Source of the DNA: Clostridiales bacterium
GTDB taxonomy: Bacteria; Bacillota; Clostridia; Oscillospirales; Oscillospiraceae
Assembly (NCBI GenBank): GCA_021203685.1
Contig: JAJQAS010000050.1
Location: forward strand, 5,465 to 16,978
Reading direction: 5' to 3'
Length of the DNA: 11,514 bases
Each line of letters starts with the position of its first letter. Positions within the stretch are counted from its first letter, which is position 1. Positions 1 to 6,131 of the stretch are shown here, one piece after another. The notes below the pieces were generated by a model. That model searched no databases. It saw nothing but the letters and a program-made list of their open reading frames with translations, and was not told the origin of the DNA. Both the position numbers and the translations under genes were made by a program.

Positions 1-41
1 TCGAGGCTAATCAAAAGAGTGCAAAAATTTTACCCTATTTG

Positions 42-53
42 CCCCCCCCCCCC
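42..53. repeat. Homopolymeric C12 tract
   Basis: Twelve consecutive C follow a single G. A GGGGG run at 63-67 lies 9 bases downstream, so part of the tract can form a CCCCC/GGGGG stem. Tracts of this length are prone to slipped-strand changes, and the length in the assembly could itself be a sequencing error. No convincing reading frame crosses it. Confidence 0.8.
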
Positions 54-257
54 GACGTTTTTGGGGGAATCATTTTCCTTCTTCGGCTGAATCAGCCATC
101 CTGACGCGCCGCGCCGTGAGCGGCGTCTCGCTGTCTCTTCTCGCACGACGCGCCAGGTGTCGGCCGGTTCTTTTCCGTCTCTCCTGGCAAGCGTTCCTTC
201 CGCTGCCATGGCCCTTTGCACCCGAAAGCGGTGTCCACGATTCTTCCTCATCGAACC

Positions 258-280
258 GTATAATAACGCTTTTATTATAC
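258..280. repeat. Perfect AT-rich inverted repeat with TATAAT on both strands
   Basis: GTATAATAA (258-266) and TTATTATAC (272-280) are exact reverse complements separated by CGCTT. Each arm contains a consensus -10 hexamer: TATAAT at 259-264 on the plus strand, and TATAAT on the minus strand at 274-279. The minus copy has a usable -35 partner; the plus copy does not. The repeat could be an operator over a promoter or a weak hairpin. It is not followed by a T-run in either direction, so it is unlikely to be an intrinsic terminator. Confidence 0.7.
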
Positions 281-302
281 AAGGATTCTCATGTCATAGC
301 AA
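274..302 (-). promoter_or_regulatory. Candidate leftward sigma-A-type promoter
   Basis: On the minus strand, TTGCTA (297-302; 4 of 6 matches to TTGACA) is followed after exactly 17 bases by a perfect TATAAT (274-279). Initiation would be near 267, reading toward the left edge. The -10 lies inside the 258-280 inverted repeat, which suggests the promoter could be regulated by a protein binding there. The -35 overlaps the last codons of the small ORF at 294-350. This is prediction from sequence only. Confidence 0.4.
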
Positions 303-350
303 GTCCATTTTGTCTTTTTGCGCTGTCAGTTTTTGTCTGGCCGATGCCAT
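294..350 (-). CDS. Candidate small ORF, 18 residues, function unknown
   Basis: On the minus strand, ATG at 350 opens 18 codons (MASARQKLTAQKDKMDLL) ending in TGA at 294-296. AGGAG (359-363) lies 8 nt upstream of the start, an ideal Shine-Dalgarno arrangement, and this is the main reason to list it. It lies 62 nt downstream of the asnB stop on the same strand with no clear terminator between, so it could be translated from the asnB message. The peptide is basic and lysine/glutamine-rich, with no motif I recognise. Its last codons overlap the -35 of the leftward promoter. A chance ORF of this size is quite possible. Confidence 0.25.
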   Translation of the reverse strand: MASARQKLTAQKDKMDLL

Positions 351-412
351 AATCCTTTCTCCTGCATTGAACTTACAATTTATTGCAATCTTTTTCTCGC
401 AGCGGTTGTTTC

Positions 413-2245
413 CTACACCCCTATCTGGTACCGCTCCATCCACTGATTCACCTGGATAAGATAGCCGATCATCTGCGGCCCGGCCATCAGCTGGCCGAAC
501 CAGGGCCGCCCGTAGTCTCCCGCGCTGCGGAGCAGGCCCTCCCGCAACACGTCCTCGTCTACAACCCCGTGGATTGGGGCGTTTTCATCGTCCAGAATGG
601 ACAGCAGTTTTTCCCGTGCCAGCCGTTCAAAGAGGGGGTTATGGGTCTTGGGATAGGGCGACTTGGGCCTGTTTCGCACATCTTCCGGCAAAATACCCTT
701 CGCCGCGTCCCGGAGAACCTGCTTGCGCACCCCTCCCCTGCTCTTCATTTCCCAGGGAATGTTCCAGACGTACTCCACTACATGGTGGTCGCAGAAGGGA
801 ACGCGAATTTCCAGCCCCGTGGCCATGCTCATCCGGTCCTTTCGGTCCAGCAGATTGGTCATGAACCAGTTCAGGTTCAGCCAGGCGATCTCCCGGCGGC
901 GGGTCTCCTCCGGCCTCTCCCCTTCCAGCCTTGGTGTCTCCGCCAGACTGGCCCGGTGGCGGGCGCGGACGGCTTCTTCCAGCTCCAGCCGCTCCACCAG
1001 TGAACGGCGGAGAACGCCGGTGCGGGCGGACAGATCCATACACCAGGGGAAGGTGTCCGCCGCCAGCATATCCGGCCTGTGAAACCAGGGGTAGCCGCCG
1101 AAAATCTCATCGGAACACTCCCCGGACAGGGCGACCGTGTGTTTTTTCCGCATTTCCCGGCAAAAATACAGCAGAGAGGAGTCGCAGTCAGCCATGCCGG
1201 GGAAGTCCTTGGCGGCCATGGCATCCTCCAGCAGCTCCACCAGCGTCTCTTGGGTGCAAATCAAAACGCTGTGGCGGGTGCCGCAGTACTCCCGCATCCG
1301 CTCCACCCAGGGCCAGTCGGCGTCGGGCTGGAAGGCGCTGGCGTGGAAGTATTTTTTGTTGTCCGTGTAATCGAAGGAGTAGGTCTCCAGGGCCGGAAGT
1401 CCCCTCTCTCGGCAGTCCGCCGCCGCCACGGCGGTCAAAAAGGACGAATCCAGCCCGCCGGAGAGCAAAGTACACAGGGGTACGTCGCTGACCAGCTGCC
1501 GCCGGACAGCAGAGGTCAGCAGCTCCCGCAGGTGTTCCACCGTGTCGTCGTAGTTTTCCGTATGTGCCCGGCTCTCCACATTCCAGTAGCGGGAAACCGT
1601 TATCCCCTCCCCTGTCACCACCATCTGATGGGCAGGGCGCAGCTCGGAGACCCCGGCGAACACGCCGCTGCCCGGCGTCCGGGCGGGACAGATGCCCAAA
1701 ATCTCCCGCCAGGTGTCCTCGTCCGCTCTGGGTTTCAGACCATAGGCAAACAGAGCCTTTGGCTCGGAGCCAAAGAGGAAGGTATCCCCCTGAACGGCGT
1801 AGAAAAAGGGCTTCACCCCGAACCGGTCCCGGCAGCAGAACAGCTGCCCCTTCCGGTCATCCCAGAGAGCGAAGGCATAGATGCCCTCCAGATGGCCGCT
1901 GACCGCCGCACCGTATTCCAGATACCCCTCCAGCACCACCTCCGTGTCCGTGTTGGTGCGGAACACATGGCCCCGCCGCTCCAGCTCCAGCCGCAGGGCC
2001 GGGGTGTTGTACAGTTCCCCGTTGTAAACCAGGGTGCAGTGGCCGCCCGTCATGGGCTGCTGGCCGTGTTCCGGGTCGATGACCGCCAGCCGCCGGTGGG
2101 CCAGCGCGCAGGCGGGGGACAGAAACAGCCCCTCATCGTCCGGCCCCCGGTGGGCCAGGGAGTCTCCCATCCGCTCCGCCGCCTCCCGCCAGCAGGGGGC
2201 GGTGTTGTCCCGGTTCCAGTTGCAAAAGCCCGCAATACCACACAT
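413..2245 (-). CDS. asnB: Asparagine synthase (glutamine-hydrolysing)
   Basis: Makes L-asparagine from aspartate, glutamine and ATP in the cytosol (610 residues). The protein begins MCGIAGF, so removal of Met1 exposes Cys2, the N-terminal nucleophile of the class II glutaminase domain (about 1-210). Glutamine-site motifs follow: RGPDDEG (33-39), HRRLAVID (50-57), YNGELYN (74-80) and Asp100 in TNTDTE. The synthetase domain has the PP-loop LSGGLDSS (261-268) and SGECSDEIFGGY (374-385). This last motif and the length fit the Bacillus AsnB/AsnO type better than the 554-residue Escherichia coli AsnB. AAGGAGGAG (2251-2259 on the complement) lies 5 nt before the start and supports it. The gene stands alone and is divergent from nadE. 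No strong promoter is visible: TAGAAT at 2274-2279 on the minus strand is a possible -10 but lacks a good -35. No clear terminator follows the stop. Confidence 0.96.
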   Translation of the reverse strand: MCGIAGFCNWNRDNTAPCWREAAERMGDSLAHRGPDDEGLFLSPACALAHRRLAVIDPEHGQQPMTGGHCTLVYNGELYNTPALRLELERRGHVFRTNTDTEVVLEGYLEYGAAVSGHLEGIYAFALWDDRKGQLFCCRDRFGVKPFFYAVQGDTFLFGSEPKALFAYGLKPRADEDTWREILGICPARTPGSGVFAGVSELRPAHQMVVTGEGITVSRYWNVESRAHTENYDDTVEHLRELLTSAVRRQLVSDVPLCTLLSGGLDSSFLTAVAAADCRERGLPALETYSFDYTDNKKYFHASAFQPDADWPWVERMREYCGTRHSVLICTQETLVELLEDAMAAKDFPGMADCDSSLLYFCREMRKKHTVALSGECSDEIFGGYPWFHRPDMLAADTFPWCMDLSARTGVLRRSLVERLELEEAVRARHRASLAETPRLEGERPEETRRREIAWLNLNWFMTNLLDRKDRMSMATGLEIRVPFCDHHVVEYVWNIPWEMKSRGGVRKQVLRDAAKGILPEDVRNRPKSPYPKTHNPLFERLAREKLLSILDDENAPIHGVVDEDVLREGLLRSAGDYGRPWFGQLMAGPQMIGYLIQVNQWMERYQIGV

Positions 2246-2322
2246 AACTGCTCCTCCTTATCGTTGCTCCGTTATTCTATGCGGGAGAGAGAGAAATCGT
2301 GCGCGGATTTTTCCGCCGCGTC

Positions 2323-2351
2323 TTGCCTTTTGCACCGGTTTGGGGTAAACT
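2323..2351 (+). promoter_or_regulatory. Candidate nadE operon promoter
   Basis: TTGCCT (2323-2328) and TAAACT (2346-2351) are separated by 17 bases, with about 4 of 6 matches in each hexamer. Initiation near 2358 would give a leader of about 90 nt that contains the 2368-2411 hairpin. An alternative -35, TTGCAC at 2330-2335, pairs less well with TAAAGG at 2354-2359. Weak match; position supported mainly by context. Confidence 0.3.
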
Positions 2352-2367
2352 GCTAAAGGAATACAGT

Positions 2368-2411
2368 CGTCAGTGCCCGGTATGGCTCCCGGAGCCGACG
2401 GATGCCTGACG
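2368..2411 (+). other. Nested hairpin in the nadE leader
   Basis: The outer stem pairs CGTCAG (2368-2373) with CTGACG (2406-2411), extendable by GC/GC past a bulged T. An inner stem pairs GGCTC (2384-2388) with GAGCC (2392-2396) around a 3-base loop. No T-run follows, so it is not a standard terminator. It sits between the likely promoter and the ribosome binding site of nadE and could be a regulatory leader or simply an mRNA-stabilising fold. Confidence 0.45.
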
Positions 2412-2447
2412 CACACCACATATATTAAGGATAAGAAGGAGAACATC

Positions 2448-4370
2448 ATGCGTGACGGATTTATCAAGGTCGCCGCGGCGACGCCCTCTATCCGGGTGGC
2501 GGACTGCGCCCACAACGCCGCCCAGACCATTGCCCTGATGCGGGAGGCCGCCACTCAGGGGGTGCAGGTGCTGGCCTTCCCGGAGCTGGGGCTGACCGGC
2601 TACACCTGCGCCGACCTGTTTTTGCAGCCCACCTTATTAAAGGGGGCGGAAACCGCTCTGGCCCAGGTGGTGGAGGCCAGCCGGGGGCTGGAGATGTTCG
2701 TGGCGGTAAGTCTGCCGCTCCGCCGGAACAACAAGCTCTACAGCTGCGCCGCGGCCATCTGCAACGGGGAGATTCTGGGTGTCGTCCCCAAGACCCACAT
2801 CCCCAACTACACGGAGTTTTACGAGGCCCGGTGGTTCACCTCCGGGCGGGATTACTCCGGCGTCGTCTCCCTTTGTGGCCAGGAAGTGCAGATGGGAACT
2901 GGGATGATTTTCCGCTGTGAAGAACTGCCGGAGCTGTGCATCGGCATTGAGCTGTGTGAAGATCTGTGGGTGCCGACCCCTCCCTCCAACGACCTGGCGG
3001 CGGCAGGGGCCACCATTATTTTGAACCTCTCCGCCTCGGATGAGATCGTCTGCAAGGACGCTTACCGCCGGAGCCTCGTCACTGGGCAGTCTGGGCGGCT
3101 GGTCTGCGGCTACGTCTACGCCGGAGCCGGCGAGGGCGAAAGCTCCACCGACCTGGTCTACGGCGGCCACGACCTTGTGGCGGAAAACGGCTCCCTGCTG
3201 GCGGAGCGTCGATTCGAAACGGGGCTGACCGTGTCGGAGATCGACGTACACAAGCTGGCCTTCGAGCGGCAGCGGATGTCCACCTACCCGGTGGATTCGG
3301 AGAACTGCACCGACGAGTTCCGCTTCTCCCTGCCCCTGCGGGAGACAGAATTGACCCGCTACGTGGCCCCTAACCCCTTTGTCCCCGCCGACTTGGGGGA
3401 CCGGGCCGCCCGGTGCCAGGAGATTTTCACTCTGGTCTCCCTGGGCCTGCGCAAGCGGCTGGAGCACACCCACGCGAAAACGGCGGTCATCGGTCTCTCC
3501 GGCGGGCTGGACTCCACTCTGGCCCTGCTCATCACCGACAACGCCATGAAGCTGCTGGGCCGTCCCGCCACGGACATCATCTGCGTCACCATGCCCTGCT
3601 TCGGCACCACCGACCGCACAAGGGATAACGCCACCACCCTGGCCCACTGTCTGGGGACCACCTTCCGGCGGGTGGACATCGGGGAGGGCGTCATGCGGCA
3701 TTTTGCCGACATCGGCCACGACCCGGCGGACCGCTCCGTCACCTACGAAAACTGTCAGGCGCGGGAGCGCACCCAGGTGCTGATGGACATCGCCAACAAG
3801 ACCGGCGGCCTGGTCATCGGCACCGGCGACCTGTCGGAGATGGCCCTGGGCTGGTCCACCTACAATGGCGACCACATGAGCATGTACGCCGTCAACTGTT
3901 CCATCCCCAAGACGCTGGTGCGCCACCTGACCCGGTACGTCAGCGACATCAACCGGCAGGATAACCCCGCCCTCTCCGCCGTGCTGGACGACATTCTCGA
4001 CACCCCGGTGTCCCCGGAGCTGCTGCCCCCGGAGGAAAACGGCCAGATCGCCCAAAAGACCGAGGATCTGGTCGGCCCCTACGAACTGCACGACTTCTAC
4101 CTTTATTATGGTATCCGCTTCGGTTTCCCGCCGAAGAAGGTCTACCGGCTGGCCCGGTACGCTTTCCAGGGGGCTTATAGCGACGAGACCATTTTGAAGT
4201 GGGAAAAGAACTTCTACCATCGCTTCTTTATGCAACAGTTTAAGCGTTCCTGCATCCCCGACGGGCCGAAGGTGGGCAGCGTCACCCTCAGTCCCCGTGG
4301 AGACTGGCGGATGCCCAGTGACGCGGTGGCGGATTTGTGGAAGCAGGAATTGGACGATTTGCAGAAATAA
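2448..4370 (+). CDS. nadE: NAD+ synthetase, glutamine-dependent
   Basis: Catalyses the last step of NAD+ synthesis: nicotinic acid adenine dinucleotide, ATP and glutamine give NAD+. The 640-residue protein has two domains, like other glutamine-using NadE enzymes. The N-terminal nitrilase-type glutaminase (about 5-280) shows the Glu-Lys-Cys triad: Glu46 in FPELGLTGY, Lys115 in VPKTHIPNY, Cys170 in ELCEDLWVP. The C-terminal synthetase (about 320-620) carries the PP-loop GLSGGLDST (349-357) and GTGDLSEMALGWSTYNGDH (458-476). ATG at 2448 is chosen over an in-frame ATG at 2373 because AAGAAGGA lies 7 nt before it and the domain begins directly after. The presence of its own glutaminase domain means it need not use free ammonia. 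It heads an operon with mazG only 10 nt downstream. No key residue is missing. Confidence 0.97.
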   Translation: MRDGFIKVAAATPSIRVADCAHNAAQTIALMREAATQGVQVLAFPELGLTGYTCADLFLQPTLLKGAETALAQVVEASRGLEMFVAVSLPLRRNNKLYSCAAAICNGEILGVVPKTHIPNYTEFYEARWFTSGRDYSGVVSLCGQEVQMGTGMIFRCEELPELCIGIELCEDLWVPTPPSNDLAAAGATIILNLSASDEIVCKDAYRRSLVTGQSGRLVCGYVYAGAGEGESSTDLVYGGHDLVAENGSLLAERRFETGLTVSEIDVHKLAFERQRMSTYPVDSENCTDEFRFSLPLRETELTRYVAPNPFVPADLGDRAARCQEIFTLVSLGLRKRLEHTHAKTAVIGLSGGLDSTLALLITDNAMKLLGRPATDIICVTMPCFGTTDRTRDNATTLAHCLGTTFRRVDIGEGVMRHFADIGHDPADRSVTYENCQARERTQVLMDIANKTGGLVIGTGDLSEMALGWSTYNGDHMSMYAVNCSIPKTLVRHLTRYVSDINRQDNPALSAVLDDILDTPVSPELLPPEENGQIAQKTEDLVGPYELHDFYLYYGIRFGFPPKKVYRLARYAFQGAYSDETILKWEKNFYHRFFMQQFKRSCIPDGPKVGSVTLSPRGDWRMPSDAVADLWKQELDDLQK

Positions 4371-4380
4371 GAGGAGTATC

Positions 4381-5175
4381 ATGGTAGACTATAAGCAAAA
4401 GGAACACTACAACTTAAACGACTTCCGGGAGATCATCGCCATCCTGCGGCACCCCGGCGGCTGCCCCTGGGACAGGGAGCAGACCCACCACTCCATCCGC
4501 CGGAACCTGCTGGAGGAAGCCTATGAGCTGGCCGAGGGCATCGACCGGGAGGATTTGGATCTGATGCAGGAGGAACTGGGGGACGTGCTGATGCAGGTGC
4601 TGTTCCACACCAGCATCGAGGAGGACGCCGGGCACTTCAACATCGACGACGTGGCGGACCGGGCCTGCAAAAAGCTGATTTTCCGCCACCCCCATGTCTT
4701 TGCCGCCCGGCAGGTGGAGGACACCCAGGAGGTGCTGGTCAACTGGGAGGAACTGAAACGGGAGGAAAAGCACCAGACCAGCTACACCGACACCCTCAAC
4801 GCCGTGGCCCGGACGCTGCCCGCCCTGTGGCGGGCCGAGAAACTCCAGAGCAAGGCTGCCAAAGCCCATTTTGACTGGCCGGACATCTCCGGCGCGGTGG
4901 ACAAGCTGCGGGAGGAACACGCCGAGGTGGAAGAAGCGCTGAACGAGGGCGACCAGGCCCACGTTGCCGAAGAAATTGGCGACCTGCTGTTCGCGGCAGT
5001 GAACCTGGCTCGCTGGTCCGGGGTGGACCCGGAGGACGCCCTCAACGCCACCTGCGAGAAGTTCATCCGGCGGTTCGCCCGGATGGAGGCCGCAGCCGAG
5101 GGCGATTTGGCCGAGCTCTCCCTGGAGGAGCAGCTGACCCTCTACCGCCAGGCGAAGGAGGAACCCCATGAATAA
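4381..5175 (+). CDS. mazG: Nucleoside triphosphate pyrophosphohydrolase MazG
   Basis: A cytosolic housekeeping enzyme that hydrolyses NTPs, including damaged ones, to NMP and pyrophosphate. From ATG 4381 it is 264 residues, the size of the Escherichia coli protein, with two tandem MazG domains. The first has CPWDREQTH (28-36), the metal-binding EEAYE (45-49) and EELGD (64-68). The second has EEHAEVEEA (178-186) and EEIGD (197-201). The upstream extension to 4297 overlaps nadE; GAGGAG (4371-4376) just before ATG 4381 decides the start. Bacillus subtilis YabN has an extra N-terminal tetrapyrrole-methylase-like domain, which is absent here. The stop overlaps the start of the HU gene by 8 nt, so the two are probably translationally coupled. 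Position before HU and RqcP matches the yabN-yabO neighbourhood of Firmicutes. Confidence 0.96.
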   Translation: MVDYKQKEHYNLNDFREIIAILRHPGGCPWDREQTHHSIRRNLLEEAYELAEGIDREDLDLMQEELGDVLMQVLFHTSIEEDAGHFNIDDVADRACKKLIFRHPHVFAARQVEDTQEVLVNWEELKREEKHQTSYTDTLNAVARTLPALWRAEKLQSKAAKAHFDWPDISGAVDKLREEHAEVEEALNEGDQAHVAEEIGDLLFAAVNLARWSGVDPEDALNATCEKFIRRFARMEAAAEGDLAELSLEEQLTLYRQAKEEPHE

Positions 5176-5440
5176 AACAGAGCTTTGCGCCCGGTTGGCG
5201 CTCCAGACCGGCCAGACCAAAAAGGAGGCGGAGGAGACCGTCAATCAACTGCTGCTCATCGTCACCGACGCCCTAGCCGAGGGGGAGCGGGTGCAACTGG
5301 TGGGCTTCGGCTCCTTCGAGGTCAAACAGCGGGCCGCCCGGGTGGGCCGGGACATGAAAACCGGCGACCCCATCCAGGTGCCGCCTACCAGGGCGGTGCA
5401 GTTCAAACCCGCGAAAAACCTGAAAGATTTGGTGAAATAG
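5168..5440 (+). CDS. hup: HU-family DNA-binding protein
   Basis: Small basic nucleoid protein that binds and bends DNA as a dimer. At 90 residues it has the standard HU length. It starts MNKTELCARLA, has the helical body to about residue 45, then the family signature from GFGSFEV (46-52) through AARVGRD to MKTG (63-66), and ends KPAKNLKDLVK. The arm tip is unusual: the normally near-invariant Pro63 that wedges into DNA is Met63, in R61-D-M-K-T-G66, and Asn62 is Asp. The start is fixed by AAGGAGG (5155-5161) inside the end of mazG, 6 nt before the ATG. It overlaps mazG by 8 nt and lies 1 nt before rqcP. Such an operon HU may be a paralog of a main HU elsewhere; that is inference. Confidence 0.94.
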   Translation: MNKTELCARLALQTGQTKKEAEETVNQLLLIVTDALAEGERVQLVGFGSFEVKQRAARVGRDMKTGDPIQVPPTRAVQFKPAKNLKDLVK

Positions 5441-5441
5441 C

Positions 5442-5684
5442 ATGAGATTAGACAAATATTTGAAGGTGTCCCGCCTCATCAAGCGGCGCACCGTGGCCAA
5501 CGAAGCCTGCGACGCGGGCCGGGTCAGCGTCAACGGGCGGCCGGTCAAAGCCTCTTACGACGTGAAACCCGGCGACCTGCTGGAGATCCAGTTCGGCCAG
5601 CGCACCGTCAAGGTGGAGGTGCTGGCGGTGGCCGAGGCCGTCCGCAAGGACGATGCCTCCGCCCTGTACAGAGAAGTTTTGTGA
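5442..5684 (+). CDS. rqcP: RqcP/YabO-type S4-domain ribosome quality-control factor
   Basis: An 80-residue S4-fold RNA-binding protein. Its opening, MRLDKYLKVSRLIKRRTVA, and the following SVNGRPVKASYDVKPGD closely match Bacillus subtilis YabO (RqcP) as I recall it. RqcP works with RqcH on obstructed 50S subunits during C-terminal alanine tailing of stalled chains. The conserved basic residues Arg2 and Arg16 are present. Length is near the 86 residues of the Bacillus protein; the C-terminus is slightly short. It starts 1 nt after the HU stop with no strong Shine-Dalgarno, so translation probably depends on coupling. The usual following genes yabP, yabQ and divIC are absent; a terminator follows directly. 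Heat-shock Hsp15 is a related S4 family, but size and neighbours favour RqcP. Confidence 0.92.
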   Translation: MRLDKYLKVSRLIKRRTVANEACDAGRVSVNGRPVKASYDVKPGDLLEIQFGQRTVKVEVLAVAEAVRKDDASALYREVL

Positions 5685-5697
5685 CCAAAACGAAATC

Positions 5698-5737
5698 AAA
5701 CCGTCGGTTGGGGCTTTGTCCCACCGGCGGTTTTCTC
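5698..5737 (+). terminator. Intrinsic terminator of the nadE-mazG-hup-rqcP operon
   Basis: AAACCGTCGGTTGGG (5698-5712) pairs with CCCACCGGCGGTTT (5720-5733), with one G-U pair and one bulged T, around a short loop. TTTTCTCT follows. It begins 14 nt after the rqcP stop. The flanking A-rich side is only moderately suited to termination on the other strand. Confidence 0.85.
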
Positions 5738-6131
5738 TGTCAGGCGGAAACGCCCGCATCTGTCCACATCCCGCCCGGCCTTCCGCCCACAACTTCCTCT
5801 CTTTTTGTCACTAAGTCGGCAAATGAAAGGATTTTTTGTTTTAACCTTCTCATAAGTTTGTCATTTTTTCGTTTCCCCCGGCGAATCGTCAATTTTGAAA
5901 GTCGAAAAGTTTTATGTTTCAGTTTTGTCACCAATTCCGGTTCACGCCAAAGGCTAGGAAAGGCAGCCATTTCTCTGGTGATTTTGTATAAAAACCACGA
6001 AACAAAACTGTGAAAAATGCTAAAAACGGGTTTTGTCACAAAAGGATATGGACAAAAATAGAGGATTCAGGGCTTGTTTTTTCTGTCACCAACCGGTAAA
6101 ATAGCAATCAGAAAAGAGAGGAGGTTCAAAA
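5738..6131 (+). promoter_or_regulatory. mtlR: AT-rich control region of the mtl operon with repeated TTTTGTCAC motif
   Basis: This gap of about 390 bases has no credible gene and is much more AT-rich than its neighbours from 5800 on. It holds five same-strand copies of a short motif: TTTTTGTCACTAA (5802-5814), TTTGTCATTT (5857-5866), TTTTGTCACCAA (5923-5934), TTTTGTCACAAAA (6031-6043, an odd palindrome) and TTCTGTCACCAA (6081-6092). A related inverted form, TTTTGTGACCAAAA, covers the rqcP stop (5677-5690). From memory, the Bacillus subtilis MtlR operator is TTGNCACA-N4-TGTGNCAA; these copies match its left half, but I do not see the right half at the standard spacing. The last copy sits inside the mtlR promoter spacer. 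They are therefore candidate MtlR sites, by inference. Confidence 0.5.
6074..6102 (+). promoter_or_regulatory. Candidate mtlR-mtlA-mtlD promoter
   Basis: TTGTTT (6074-6079) and TAAAAT (6097-6102; 5 of 6) are separated by 17 bases. Initiation near 6109 would leave a leader of only about 23 nt, just enough for AGGAGG at 6119-6124. The weak -35 fits a promoter that needs an activator. The TTCTGTCACCAA motif copy lies in the spacer, where a bound protein would more likely repress, or contact polymerase. Confidence 0.5.

Larger units (their letters stand above)
1..412. other. Intergenic region downstream of asnB, no convincing large gene
   Basis: This stretch lies beyond the 3' end of asnB and reaches the window edge. 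I find no large ORF with both a good ribosome binding site and recognisable protein. It does hold structure: a C12 run (42-53) facing GGGGG at 63-67; an odd palindrome GGCTGA-A-TCAGCC (85-97); a GC-rich stem (103-112 with 120-127); and two stems that share bases and so exclude each other (152-157 with 183-188, GCCAGG/CCTGGC; and 186-193 with 201-207). An AT-rich inverted repeat is at 258-280 and a leftward promoter candidate at 274-302. Read leftward, the part below about 267 could be a structured RNA or a long 5' leader of a gene outside the window. I recognise no known RNA family in it and see no clear T-tailed terminator. Confidence 0.6.
2246..2447. other. Divergent asnB/nadE control region
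   Basis: This 202-base gap separates two divergent genes. It carries the asnB ribosome binding site (2251-2259), a weak leftward -10 (2274-2279), a weak rightward promoter (2323-2351), a nested hairpin (2368-2411) and the nadE ribosome binding site AAGAAGGA (2433-2440). No riboswitch class that I know fits the leader. An upstream ATG at 2373 would extend nadE by 25 codons, but it lies inside the hairpin and lacks a Shine-Dalgarno sequence. Confidence 0.6.

Noticed and set aside
200..240. T-box-like element in the left intergenic region
   Set aside because: A sequence resembling GTGG-ACACCGC on the minus strand only loosely recalls the T-box; there is no specifier stem, terminator or downstream gene in the window.
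70..282. Minus-strand ORFs of about 70 codons (30-251 and 70-282) in the left intergenic region
   Set aside because: Arginine-rich translations of GC-rich stems; no convincing ribosome binding site, and one would begin inside the AT-rich inverted repeat.
1079..2356. Plus-strand ORF of 425 codons opposite asnB
   Set aside because: asnB on the other strand has complete catalytic motifs and a strong ribosome binding site; this ORF has neither.
2637..4382. Long minus-strand ORF of 581 codons opposite nadE
   Set aside because: It is a shadow of GC-rich codon use in nadE: low-complexity Gly/Val/Gln/His composition, no family motif and no suitable ribosome binding site.
5681..6013. 110-codon plus-strand ORF starting at the rqcP stop
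   Set aside because: It crosses the terminator, lacks a Shine-Dalgarno sequence, changes composition abruptly and overlaps the motif array.
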